Below, piece by piece: positions 34,629 through 53,405 of a stretch of DNA of 64,000 bases (its first letter is position 1; the number at the start of each line of letters is the position of its first letter). Both the position numbers and the translations under genes were made by a program. The notes beneath the pieces were generated by a model. That model did not search any database and was not told the origin of the DNA. It saw nothing but the letters and a program-made list of their open reading frames with translations. Origin of the DNA: Thunnus maccoyii (Eukaryota; Chordata; Actinopteri; Scombriformes; Scombridae); contig NC_056533.1 of assembly GCF_910596095.1 (NCBI RefSeq), positions 8,803,001-8,867,000 of the forward strand, given 5' to 3'.

Positions 34629-35663
34629 ATGGATCGTTTTGTGGTTAATTTTGAAGAATGGCTGGAAGAGGATGAGAAGAAAACAAAATGAAAAAAGGAG
34701 AGATATGTGGTATTGTCAAATGAAGACCTCAGTCAATTGGAGAAGTCGAGGAATGAAGCCAGTACGTCCCGGTCAACTTCTTGGGCTGTCAAATGTTTCC
34801 TGGACTATCTGGAAAACACTAAGCAAGCTGTGGATTTTGCATCTATTACAAAAGAAGATCTCAACAGGATTCTCCACAAATTTTATGGTTCAATTAGAAA
34901 TAACCAGGGTCAGTACTACTCCATCAGTAGCTACGTCGGGTTGAGAGCTGGCATTAATTGCTTTATGAACAACCCTCCTCTTAGTCGGGCACAGTGTATC
35001 ATGCAAGACAATAAGTTCACTACGTCAAATAATGTCTTTAGTGGACTCATAAAGTTTCTCAGGAGAGCAAGCCAGGACAAAACTGAACATCATCCAGCAA
35101 TCTCTGAAAAGGTCCTGACAATACTGAGGAACTCAGAGACAATGAACCCAAACACACCACGGGGCCTGGTGAATAAAGTGTGGTTCGACATCCAGCTACA
35201 TTTTGGGAGGAGAGGAAAGGAGGGTCTGAGGAAACTTGTACCACAATCTATCATAATAAAACGAGATTCAACAGGTGAGTTAATCAAAGCGCAACATCAA
35301 AGAGGCTGAAAGACTTGTAAAGTCTTGCATAATAGCATAATAATAAAATAATAATAATAGATGTTCTGCAGAAACATGGTCAAACTTGCCTAATGATTCT
35401 GTATTTCTACCTTAAGGTACCAAATATGTGACACTGACCTTCAACGAGGAAACAAAAAAAACACAAAAACCATCATGAAAGGGATCGCCAAAGCAGAAGA
35501 GGGGCTGTTTGAAGACCCGGGAAATGAACTTTGTCCAGTTTCATCATTTGAAAAGAACTTATCTAAAATTCCTAAAGAGGCTAAAGCTTTTTACCTTCAT
35601 CCAAAGAGAGGAGAAAAGTTAGGTGGTGCTTCAGTGATGCTTACGGAAGTGCCTCGTTCCTGA
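34629..35663 (+). pseudogene. Broken DUF3504/Crypton-type tyrosine-recombinase-like gene
   Basis: An ATG at 34629 opens a frame that reads 20 codons to a TGA (34689-34691). It then continues in the same frame without interruption to about 35275. The continuation has SRSTSWAVKCFLDYLEN, ITKEDLNRILHKFY, YYSISSYVGLRAGINCF and TPRGLVNKVWFDIQLHFGRRGKEGLRKL, typed here only as blocks. These match the DUF3504 domain of Crypton transposons and their domesticated relatives (KIAA1958-like, ZMYM, QRICH1). The Arg in FGRRGKEG is the likely catalytic arginine position. An apparent intron follows: donor GTGAGT after 35275, acceptor at about 35415, phase-compatible with a continuation TKYVTLTFNEETK. The frame then breaks in an A-rich run at about 35450, and the related peptide resumes in another frame to a stop at 35661-35663. 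The HxxR...Tyr end of a recombinase is absent. One nonsense codon, one frameshift and truncation make it a pseudogene. Confidence 0.7.
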
Positions 35664-35739
35664 CCGCATCACTGTCGTGCCAACAATGACGGTAAAGCAC
35701 ACCCTCTCGTGTAACATTACTTAATTAGATTGAATTATA

Positions 35740-36510
35740 TTAATAAATTTAAACCCACCTCCACCCCCCTCATCGGAGGACAAATGACTTTATTCTGTAT
35801 TATTTGAAGTATTACTACTTTTCTCCTCTAACTTCTCTTGTCTGAATGTGAAATTATTTTATTTTCTAAATCATTTATCAGATTTACAGGGGTTTTTTTT
35901 GGTTTTTTTTAGTTTAAGTGTTTTTTAACTAGTTATTTTACATGCTTGTCATTTCTCTCTTTATTCAAATTTAACCCACCTCCACCCCCCTCATTGGAGG
36001 ACAAATTACTTGATTCTGTATAACAATGATAATTTGAACCTCTAACCACTCAAATCTGATGTTGAAATTATTTATAATTATTTTCTAAATAATTTATTTG
36101 ATGTTATAAGATTAGATTATATCAGTTTATATTATATTATTTTCTATACTATAATATATATTAGATGTAATTATGTTAATTAATTTTGAAGACCCCCTTG
36201 AAAACGAGATGGTGCATTTCAAGGGACTTATCCTCTATTACAATGATCATTTGAAATATTCTACTTTTCTCCTCTAACTCTCCTCTTTCTACTCTAATCT
36301 GAATTTTAAACTATTTATTTTCTAAATCATTTATTAAATTCAAGGTTGTTAGTTTAAGTGTGTTTTACCTAGTTATTTTACATGCTTGTCATTTCTCTTT
36401 TTAAATTTAAACTCTCGTCCACCCCTCTCATTGGAGGACAAATTACTTAATTTTGTATTACAGTAACCATTTGAAGTATTACTACTTATTCTACTTTTCT
36501 CCTCTTTTTT
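35740..36510 (+). repeat. Tandem array of about four 225-bp units
   Basis: Units start near 35745, 35970, 36200 and 36408. They share the CCCCTCATNGGAGGACAAAT, TACTTTTCTCCTCTAAC, TTTTCTAAATCATTTAT and AGTTATTTTACATGCTTGTC blocks. The third unit has lost its start and instead carries CCCTTGAAA...TTTCAAGGG (36187-36220), a motif common in fish repeat 3' ends. A fifth copy is at 34311-34520. Confidence 0.8.
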
Positions 36511-36537
36511 TATTTTTTTTAATTTTACATGAAAGCA

Positions 36538-36603
36538 CAAATTATACTTGCATTTACATCTCTATACAAACCACATAGAGATGTAAACTGCAAGTATAAT
36601 TTG
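36538..36603 (-). repeat. 28/29-bp near-perfect hairpin after a stop codon
   Basis: Left arm 36538-36565 and right arm 36575-36603 are reverse complements apart from one extra base. The loop is 9 nt (36566-36574). On the minus strand it begins five bases after the TAA of the charged-protein gene, so it would sit in the 3' UTR. It could be a foldback element or a structured RNA element. Confidence 0.8.
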
Positions 36604-36607
36604 GGCT

Positions 36608-38435
36608 TTACAGAACAACCATGTTCAAGTCACCATACCCGCTAGCGAACGCAGTAACAGCTTTGAAAAACAGACCAGGTTCCCTTTTGTCTCCTTCCTC
36701 TTCATTTTTCTTTTTTCTCTTCTTCTCCATCTTCTTTCTGATTCTCTCATCAATCTTTTGTTCTTTCTGCAGCAGCTTCCTCCTCTTAGCTTGTTGCCTC
36801 CATTGTCTCATCTCCATTTCAGGATTGTCACCTGAAAGACAGAAAATATCAGAGTTGATCTTTGAGTAAAACATGTGAATCTTGAACTCTTTGAACAGGT
36901 TGTTACAGAACACAGAATAATAACAAAGAAACATCTCTGACATCTTAATAAAAACATTACAATAAGCATGTAACTACACAACATGTATGAAATGTTTTGT
37001 TAAAGTATGAAAGTTGACTTTCTTACCTCCAACATCAGCAGCCGCCTCCTTCTTGTAGGTCCTGCTGATGGCTTTGCTGACTTGCTCCTTCTGGTGTTGG
37101 AGGAACCACATTTTCAGCTTTGCCAGGACGCCCTTCTTTGGAACTGAGTCTTTGCTTTCTGCCCCCTCCTCCTCTCCTTCATCGTCTTTGTTGTCCACCT
37201 CCTCCTCTTCATCACTTTCCTCACTGTCTCTTTCCTCCACCTCCTCCTCATCACTTTCCTCACTTCCTCTGTACTCCACCACTTCCTCATCGCTTTCCTC
37301 ACTGTCTCTGTACTCTACCACCTCCTCTTCATCACTTTCTTCACTTCCTCTGACCTCCACCACCTCCTCTCCTTTATGTTCCTCACTCTCTCTGTTCTGC
37401 TCCTCTGCATCACACTCCTGACCCCGTTTCTCCTTCTGCCTCCTCTGTCTTTCTCTCTCCTCCTTCTCCATCTTCTTTCTGATTCTCTCATCAATCTTTT
37501 GTTCTTTCTGCAGCAGCTTCCTCCTCTTAGCTTGTTGCCTCCATTGTCTCATCTCCATTTCAGGATTGTCACCTGAAAGACAGAAAATATCAGAGTTGAT
37601 CTTTGAGTAAAACATGTGAATCTTGAACTCTTTGAACAGGTTGTTACAGAACACAGAATAATAATAAAGAAACATCTCTGACAACTTAATAAAAACATTA
37701 CAATAAGCATGTAACTACACAACATGTATGAAATGTTTTGTTAAAGTATGAAAGTTTCTTACCTCCAACATCAGCAGCAGCCTCCTTCTTGTAGGTCCTG
37801 CTGATGGCTTTGCTGACTTGCTCCTTCTGGTGTTGGAGGAACCACATTTTCAGCTTTGCCAGGAGGTCCTTTTTTGGAGCTGAGTCTTTGCTTTCTGCCT
37901 TCTCTTCCATCTTCCGCTTCTCTTTCTCCTCCCTCTCCTGTCTTTCCTTCTTCTCCCTCTCCCTTTTCTCACTTTCTCTCTCCTCCTCTCGTGCCTGTAT
38001 TTCTCTGTCCTCCTCCATCCTTCTTCTCTTCTCCATCCTCTGTCTTTCGGTTTCCTCCCTCTCTTGTCTCTCTCTCTCTTCCTGCTCCTGTCTTTCTCTC
38101 TCCTGTTTTTCTCTCGCCTCCTTCCTTCTTTTCCTACTTTCAGTCCACTCCTGTCTTTCAGTTTCCTCCTTCTCCTGTCTCTCTCCCTCTTCTTGCTCCT
38201 GTCTTTCTCTCTCCTCTCTCTCCCGTCTTTCTCTTTCCTCCTTCCTCCTTTTCCTCCTTTCAATCCTGTCCTGCTGTTCAAGTTCTGGTCTGTCTCTGCC
38301 CATCTTCTCCTGTCCTTCTGTTTCCTTCCTTGCTTGTCTCTCTCTTTCTTCTCTCTCTGCCTTTGCCTTCTTCCTCCTCTTCTCCATCCTCTCTTGTCTT
38401 TCTTTCTTCTCCTGCTCGTATCTCTCTCCCGCCAT
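36608..38435 (-). CDS. Unrecognised, very highly charged coiled-coil protein
   Basis: Three coding exons (37763-38435, 37027-37572, 36608-36831) join in frame to 480 residues plus TAA, with clean GT-AG junctions in matching phase. I do not recognise the family. The first exon encodes about 180 residues made almost wholly of Glu, Arg, Lys and Gln, which should form a long charged helix. A conserved module follows: LAKLKMWFLQHQKEQVSKAI then SRTYKKEAAADVGG. Exon 2 begins DNPEMEMRQWRQQAKRRKLL, has acidic repeats (GSEESDEEEVVEYRD type) and repeats the LAKLKMWF module. Exon 3 repeats DNPEMEMRQWRQQ and ends FFKAVTAFASGYGDLNMVVL. No signal peptide or membrane span is seen. The 5' UTR probably includes the rest of exon 37763-38544 and an upstream exon ending with a strong GTAAGT donor at 39400. 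An in-frame TAA lies 10 bases before the ATG. Confidence 0.7.
36724..37160 (-). repeat. Internal tandem duplication, copy A
   Basis: About 440 bp nearly identical to 37465-37901. It spans the start of one exon, the whole intron and the end of the previous exon. The offset is 741 bp at one exon edge and 736 at the other because of a small indel next to the donor. Intron sequence is as similar as exon sequence, so the duplication is recent. Confidence 0.88.
37465..37901 (-). repeat. Internal tandem duplication, copy B
   Basis: Partner of 36724-37160. It includes the intron 37573-37762, which matches the intron 36832-37026 almost base for base. Confidence 0.88.
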
Positions 38436-38544
38436 CCTTTGCAGTTATCCTTTTTCAACCTTCCTCAGCCTTTGTCTCATCTCCTTCTCTCTTCCTCTGT
38501 CCGTCCACTTGAGTTCTTCTTGCTCCACCACTCTCTGTAGTATT

Positions 38545-39400
38545 CTGAAAGATAAAGAAATAATAAAATGTTTTAATGTAATTGCAATATGAATTTTAAA
38601 CTAAATGTCACGTTTTGATATTCCTACCATGTACAGTTTTTATTTTGTGATCACTTTCATTCAGAGACTCCTTAAAGATGTGTACCAACAGATTGGCCAG
38701 CTGTGGGGCTCTGACCCCTCACACACAACACCTACCACCTTACACGTAACAGCTGGCCTATCATCATCATTTAACCCTCAATTCCTGCCAGGACGCTGCT
38801 TTTCAGCATATTTAAACATGCAAACAAAGAGTGAGTATATAGTGACAGTCCTGCTCAATATCTGTGTATTAAAACTAACTCCTGCTGCCCGTCTTACACT
38901 GGGTCAAACAGTGAGCCACATCTATTATGGTAACACCAACACATATGAGTTCAACTGTTCAGCAATGAATAGAAGTTGAGCATTAAAAAGAAAGTTTTTG
39001 GATATAGTTGCTCTTTTATTCACATCACAACTATGCAAAGAAAGTGATAAGTGTGAGGAGTTTACTCATCACAAAGGAAGATCTAGATGCGCAGTCTATT
39101 TTACACGTAATACTCGACAAAGTGAACTTGCATTCCCTATGTACAACAAAAGATGCACATTTTTGGCATATTACTCAGAAAAGTATCCATAACTTATCAC
39201 TTATTGACAAAGTAATTACATAAATCCACTCATTATTGTTATTTATTCATTGCAGCTCTGTCAAAAATATCTAACAACTCCAAAGCCTCCCGCCACACCG
39301 ACAAGTAGCATTTTCTGTATTTAAAACGTGTAGAAATTAAATTAAAAAATGAGATTTTGTTGAACTACAGCCAGTCTGAGGTTTGTAGTTATTTACTTAC
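38545..39400 (-). other. Probable 5' intron of the charged-protein gene
   Basis: Bounded on the minus strand by the donor GTAAGT at 39395-39400 and an acceptor at 38545-38546. No coding signal was recognised; the plus-strand open frame at 38605-38979 has no family features. Confidence 0.45.
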
Positions 39401-39640
39401 CATCACCAGCTAACGTTAGCTTTAGTCAAGAGGACTGCACGCAGCAGCATCCTCACAGTGAAGCCGCGGGATTCACACCATGGTTCACACCCTTCCACCT
39501 CCGGAAAAAACCCAGGTGACCCCTGAATAAATACTTTATAAGCTTCACGGGCCAGATACGAAAACAGAAATCGCAAATAAAACAATTGAATAGTATAGGA
39601 AGAGGTATTCCTCCTTGTTTGCTGGACGCTAAACATCTAA
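39401..39640 (-). promoter_or_regulatory. Candidate non-coding first exon and promoter of the charged-protein gene
   Basis: The minus strand ends in GGTGATG|GTAAGT, an excellent donor, and every frame leading into it contains a stop. This fits a 5' UTR exon. It contains one AGCTAACGTTAGCT palindrome (39408-39421), and another is at 39679-39692. The exact transcription start is not visible. Confidence 0.4.
39408..39421. promoter_or_regulatory. Palindrome AGCTAACGTTAGCT (copy 2)
   Basis: Identical to the 14-mers at 32305 and 39679. It lies within the candidate first exon of the charged-protein gene. Confidence 0.5.
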
Positions 39641-39678
39641 CTGAATTTCAACTGGAGCACCTGCGCCAAGCTAACAGC

Positions 39679-39692
39679 AGCTAACGTTAGCT
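39679..39692. promoter_or_regulatory. Palindrome AGCTAACGTTAGCT (copy 3)
   Basis: Third identical copy, about 0.28 kb upstream of the candidate donor at 39400. It is preceded by a partial copy CTAACAGCAG. Confidence 0.5.
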
Positions 39693-40399
39693 AGCCCTCC
39701 ACTGAACACAAGGAAAACATTAAAATCAACATTCACAATTACTCCTGGTAGGAGCAGGCGTTATTGTAGGTTAAATACTGAAAGAATTTCAAATTGTAAT
39801 TAGTTACATTACTCGTTACTGAAGAAATAAGTCATTTGTGATACTATAACATGTTACTCAATAACATTAATGCCTTACTACTAAATACCAGCAATTAATT
39901 TTTTTTTTTACAGAATAACACAGTAAAATGCGTTTCTTCTTTCCTCTACACAATATATTTTCCCAACAAAAGTATTTAGCAAAGACGCTAATGCTAGGCT
40001 AATCAGCATAGTTAGCTAATAAGTAATGCTAGTGCTAATTAGCCTAGCTTAGCTTAGCTTAGCTTACCTTAGCTTGCTTACCTATGGGTTGTAACAATAT
40101 GACCTGACGTTCCCGACGTCTCGTTGCAAGTGACAGTTAACGCGGGCTGTACTTATATACTGTACTGCTGATGATGTCACCGTTCTGGAATCATGGAGGA
40201 GGAGCCTCTGGTTGCTATGCACATAATGTTTTAGTATATTTCTTTTCATTTCATTTCATTACTATTTTTTCTCTCGAGTTATAACCGGAGATATGTCATG
40301 TGTTTTGTATGTAGTGATATTTAAGTTAAAGAAAATTGCGTTTTGAGAGGATCTGCTGGTTGCTAAACAAAACATGTAAATGAGACAATGTGTGTGTGG

Positions 40400-40467
<68 letters not shown>

Positions 40468-40914
40468 TAATATTCATTTTCCCAGTGCTTTTGGTTTCGT
40501 TTTACTTAACTGTAAATTATTATTTCAGCAGAAATAATTACCAGTAAGTTACATCTATAAAGAAATGATGTAAATACTATGTGAAGATATTAATATCATA
40601 AGAATAGGATTGTGAAGCTTATCAAATATACAATATAAAAAAAAACTTATTGAGTCTATTTTCTCCATTAAAAAATCATTATAGTAGAATATGACAGCAC
40701 AATAAACTTTTAAGGAATACTTACAAAAATAATTAAAAATGAATAATTAGAAAAGGAATGCTCAACTTGAGTGTTGTAGTAATATCAGCCTGCTGTTACT
40801 TCACATCATACTTAAAAATGTGTTTTTCTTCTTGTTTATTCACTTGGATGTTTGTGCTTCACTGTGAAGAGTTTAACACTAGAAGGATGTTTTCACTTTA
40901 ATCTGCTGAAGGCA
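39693..40914. other. Intergenic, simple repeats only
   Basis: Contains short TTAGC/AGCTT repeats at 39987-40080 and a (TG)n tract at 40389-40465. A moderately GC-rich stretch lies at 40095-40205. No gene was recognised. Confidence 0.5.
40389..40465 (+). repeat. (TG)n microsatellite
   Basis: A nearly pure TG run, interrupted once by GGGAG near its start. Confidence 0.95.
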
Positions 40915-41100
40915 TGGATGTAGAGAGAGAGTTCTCTTTATACATCCATGGCTGAAGGAGGAAAAAGTTTCTTTTTGCCCGCAGAAAATCTAAATTTAAG
41001 GAGCGGGCCTATGAACATGATTTATGACATCACAACTAGTTTGGAGCCAGCCACGGTCCAATATGCAACTAACACAAACTTGAAGCCTCCAGTGCACATA

Positions 41101-42686
<1,586 letters not shown>

Positions 42687-42735
42687 TACACTGAGAATGG
42701 ACTAAACAGTGAAGTAGAAGACATCTTTTGTCCAG

Positions 42736-43140
42736 CAGTTGAAATAAACATACATACATATGTATGAATATTACATATTCGTAGATTATGGATTTTTAAT
42801 GAGGGGGAAGGAGTAGATGTAATTTCAAGAATTTTAACAAGACAAACTTTTTGTGGAAAAATGTATTAGACACTATTTATGATTTATGATATCACAGTCG
42901 ATTATGTAATATACAGTCAATATTAAAACATTCCAGGAGGGGATCTTTAAGTATTTTGGTATGAAAATAACCTATTTTCTAATAAAGTATGCTGTATTAC
43001 ACATTCATGTGAGACATTTTGTAAACCCACACTGCTGGTAAACTGATTCAGCGAGTGATGATAGCTGTAAGACTTCTTCCCACAATATACTTGTCTGCAA
43101 ATCATATTTTTAGGATGTATTTTACTCTCTTCATACATCT
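42736..43140. other. Intergenic, no gene seen
   Basis: AT-rich spacer between the repeat cluster and the tdp1 promoter. Nothing coding was recognised. Confidence 0.5.
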
Positions 43141-43159
43141 ATCACCGATACGAGCAGCG

Positions 43160-43370
43160 CCTGATGTGGCGCCAACGCGATGGAACTACAAGTAAACAGG
43201 GAGTTTCGACCCGGACGTATAAACCATGAGCACGTCCTGCATTTTGGTTGGTTTCATCCATGGTTTCGTGCGAGTGTTGTATAAAGTTTGCTCAGCGTCG
43301 GATCAACAACAATAGATCAAAGCCTCTACGTTCACAACACCACTCTGCTGCTGCTCTCCTCTCTGACTTG
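43160..43370 (+). promoter_or_regulatory. tdp1: tdp1 promoter and non-coding first exon
   Basis: A palindrome-like TGGCGCCAA (43167-43175), which fits an E2F-type site, is followed by locally CpG-rich sequence. A probable untranslated exon ends in GACTTG|GTAAAG at 43370. The next acceptor is at 44026, just before the start codon. The transcription start is inferred to be near 43270. Confidence 0.5.
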
Positions 43371-44028
43371 GTAAAGCAAATATCAGGCTCGACCTCCGGA
43401 TCATTTTGGCTTTAAATTAAATCAGTTTCAAATTCAATCATTTGTCATTTACTCATTGCAGAACTTATATCTTTTCCATCCAAAATGTGCATTTGCTGCT
43501 ACATAGTTTCTAATTTTGACCATTTTTAAATCAATGTTTTTCTACTAAGCATGGTTTCCTGCTATTTTTGCACATCTGCATGTAGGCTTTGTTTATGGAT
43601 TTTCACACGTTTCATATTTCGACATTTGCACTGGGCTGTTTAACACTCCCAATTAAAAACAAACAAACTTGATGCATCCTCTCCGATGTTATTTTGATTC
43701 GTGCATTTTAGTCAGACATGCCTAAATACAGAATATCTCTCTCTTCAGTTTGAGTTCTCCAGCCACAAACATCTCTAGCACCCAGAATTAAATCTGATTT
43801 AGATCCATAGATGTAAACAATCACAGATCACCATCAGATTGGCTGAATAAACTGGCTCAAAGCTTATTTGTCTTGTAAGTTCAAAGATATAAATGTGTAC
43901 AGTATGTTTGACATACTGAAGCAGGTAGAATCAGTCCTATCAGTGTGTGCTTGGCCTTTTACATGTCTGTCACTTCAGGCTGGTATCTTGTGTGACTGGT
44001 TGCCATCCTCCTGTTTCTCTGGTCAGGC

Positions 44029-50974
<6,946 letters not shown>

Positions 50975-51106
50975 ATGCACACACACTCACATACAGATTT
51001 CTCTCTCTTACTTTATAACTGCTGTGGTTGTAACTGTCAGTACTGTTTCTATGTGTTAGCTGTCATTAACATTATATTTTTTATATTTTTTTACTGTTCT
51101 GTAGAC

Positions 51107-51116
51107 AATAAATAAA
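51107..51116 (+). promoter_or_regulatory. tdp1: tdp1 poly(A) signal
   Basis: Two overlapping AATAAA hexamers (51107-51112 and 51111-51116), about 135 nt after the stop codon, with T-rich sequence downstream. Confidence 0.8.
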
Positions 51117-51129
51117 ACATGTTAACATT

Positions 51130-52790
51130 TTCCAACTCATACTGCTGTCTCCTTTAATAATCCAACAGGATTTAAATGTCATGTGACATACTTCATTATC
51201 ATATGTGTATTATTTTTACTTCACATTAGGATCCCACTAGAATCTCTTCATTTTTTTCACATAAGGCCTGTTCAACAAAGCGTCAAGATCCTACAGTAGG
51301 TCACCAAATTGTCAACACTACGAGCATTATATTTTCCTGATAAAATTTTTTGTGGTAATTTTTCCTTCATTTTTTTCCCTCAATCTTAAAGATACAACCG
51401 CAAATGATTACATTTGAAGGAACAAAGTCAGCTTACTCAATGCCCACTGATAAAACTCATATCAGAGGTCTGGGACTAGATTTTGTCTAAATGCAGCAAA
51501 TACAGCATCTTACTGAGATACTTTGAGATCCTGCAAGAAGTAACTTAAAGTGGCAGCTCAGTGTAGACCAGCTCTTTGAGTTCAACATCGCTGTACAGCA
51601 AATTTCATGACAGAGAAAATAGTTTATTGGTTTTGAATGCTGTTCTGAATATGATGATTCAGCAGTAAGGGCTGTTCCTTAATATCAGCATGAAGTTAGT
51701 TTTCGTTGGCAGCTATAGGGCCTAAATTCACAATTAATGGAGAACACAACTGTTTGAAATGTGTCCATACTACCATATTTTATTATGTACACACAAACAC
51801 ATAATAGCCCGTTGTATGAGCTATTAGTTTGTTACCACTAAGTGCATTAAGTGGTGATTCTCAGTCTCAGCCATCCCAGTGCAGTACCCACTGCAGCTTT
51901 TCAAACTCACCAAGTTGATAATCTTATTCCCATGGTTTCTAAGGTTTAAATTAGTCACTGATTAAGCAGTTAGAACAAACCAACAGGTCTCTGTGTAATG
52001 AGCTCCAGTAGGGCTACACCTAAGAAGTCAAGTACTAAGTAAAACTAAGTAATTAGTAAAGTAAGTAATTAGTAATTAAACTTAGTAATGTAAGAAGGGT
52101 AACTGTCCTTGCACTTGTTTTTTTTTTCCGAGTGCTGAAATGTACTTTTTCAAACCTGTATTGACCAGTATACATTGTGTCTAAAAGGGGCCTATTGAGA
52201 CATATTTGAACTCACCCCAGGTGCCCTGATACTTGTTTGTTCCTGCTCTTCAGACAGCCTGTGCACAACACTGATTGTCAGCATATTTTTAGTTAACACC
52301 AGCTGTTTTATATCACTGATGCACATGAGGAAATCTGTGACATGTTAGTTCCTTTTACTAAAAAGTCACAAGATCAACACTATCCACTTTCAGGACTTGT
52401 GTTTTGCAGCTCTGTTGGGTACAAGGGGGTGCACTTTGGGGGGTTTTGAAGAATGATCAGGTGTAATGTTAACTTCAGCAGGGTCGCTTGTTTTCTATCT
52501 TTCTGAAGTTTAGTGTGACAATGAACTTTTTTGTGGATAAAAGAGAATCATCTAAATGTTTGCACTGTAAATAAAATGTTACACGTGAAATAAGGAACAG
52601 GAATATTTTGAGCGTGTGCGGAAAAAGCTGGAATAAAACAGTTGGAAAGTTGGTTCTGGAGCTGCGTAATATAACCAGCCTGAGACATAAACAAACTAAA
52701 GAACATAAATTTGGGGTGGACAAAATATTAGAAGAGTATAGTACATGTTGTCAACAAAAAACATGAATAAATATTTCAGGGATACTGAAT
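51130..52790. other. tdp1-hmbox1 spacer, no gene seen
   Basis: Non-coding. Short imperfect GTAAGTAATTAGTAA repeats occur at 52040-52095. The minus-strand open frame at 52475-52723 shows no family features. Confidence 0.5.
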
Positions 52791-52792
52791 GT

Positions 52793-53038
52793 GTTAAGAT
52801 CTGGGAGGTCTGCTGCACCACAGCCTTCTTAACCATCTGAGGGCAGCACAGACCCTAGAGTCTTTTAAAAAAGGCCTAAAAACTTTTCTTTTCAGAAGGG
52901 CTTTTTCATCTTAACTCTTATTATGTGTTGTGTGTTCTATGTTATTAATACTGAAGCACTTTGAGTTTCACTATGAATGAAAAGTGCGGTACAAATTAAA
53001 TGTATTATTATTATTATTGTTGTTGTTGCTACTACTAC
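52793..53038 (+). mobile_element. 3' end of a LINE (L2-like)
   Basis: Translated debris (AAPQPS, KRPKNFSFQKGFF type) is followed by GAAGCACTTTGAGTTTCA, AAAAGTGCGGTACAAATTAA and a (TTA)n/(TTG)n tail. This is the typical 3' end of L2-type LINEs in fish. It sits about 150 bp upstream of the hmbox1 promoter. Confidence 0.65.
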
Positions 53039-53189
53039 CTAAACTGTACAGTCAATCCTGTTTTTTCCAATTTTTCCGACAAAAACAGCTTACATGTACA
53101 CAACATGTAGAAAAGGCTAAACATAGTAAGGGTTAAAAAATGTAAAAGAAAATGCACAATTTTAATTTTACAGAAACAGTCAATCCTGT

Positions 53190-53405
53190 AAACTTCAACT
53201 CCCATCATTCCTTGCGTCATTATGTCAACATGGCGCCGGACAAAAGGCGAATCTGTCTGACGGTGGATTGAAACGATTGAAACCCAATTAGGAACAGAGG
53301 AGACATTTTGGGAAAACTGTCAGCGTCCGTGTGTTTCGGCGCCCCAAGGCGACAGATATATGGTAAAATAAACACCAGTGGAGGCTCTTAGACTGGGATA
53401 TTAAG
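53190..53405 (+). promoter_or_regulatory. hmbox1: hmbox1 promoter and non-coding first exon
   Basis: CAACTCCCATCATTCCTTGCG (first base at 53196) closely resembles the long ZNF143/STAF promoter site, and AACATGGCGCC at 53227 fits a YY1 site. The following CpG-rich stretch ends in a donor, ATTAAG|GTAAGT, at 53405, marking a probable untranslated exon. The gene assignment is by position and strand: the next coding exon on this strand is hmbox1 exon 2 at 59310. Confidence 0.6.

Noticed and set aside
34689-34691. In-frame TGA of the Crypton-like gene as a selenocysteine codon
   Set aside because: No known selenoprotein family matches, no SECIS-like element was noticed, and a second lesion (frameshift) occurs downstream. 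A nonsense mutation is simpler.
36621-38592. Long plus-strand open frames (for example 37804-38592, 37856-38512) rich in Ser, Phe, Leu and Pro
   Set aside because: They are the antisense of the Glu/Arg/Lys-rich coding exons. Low complexity keeps several frames open, and the minus strand has the phase-matched splice sites.
38605-39192. Plus-strand open frames between the charged-protein exon and its putative first exon
   Set aside because: No recognisable domain, no promoter and no splice structure. Composition is like the surrounding non-coding DNA.
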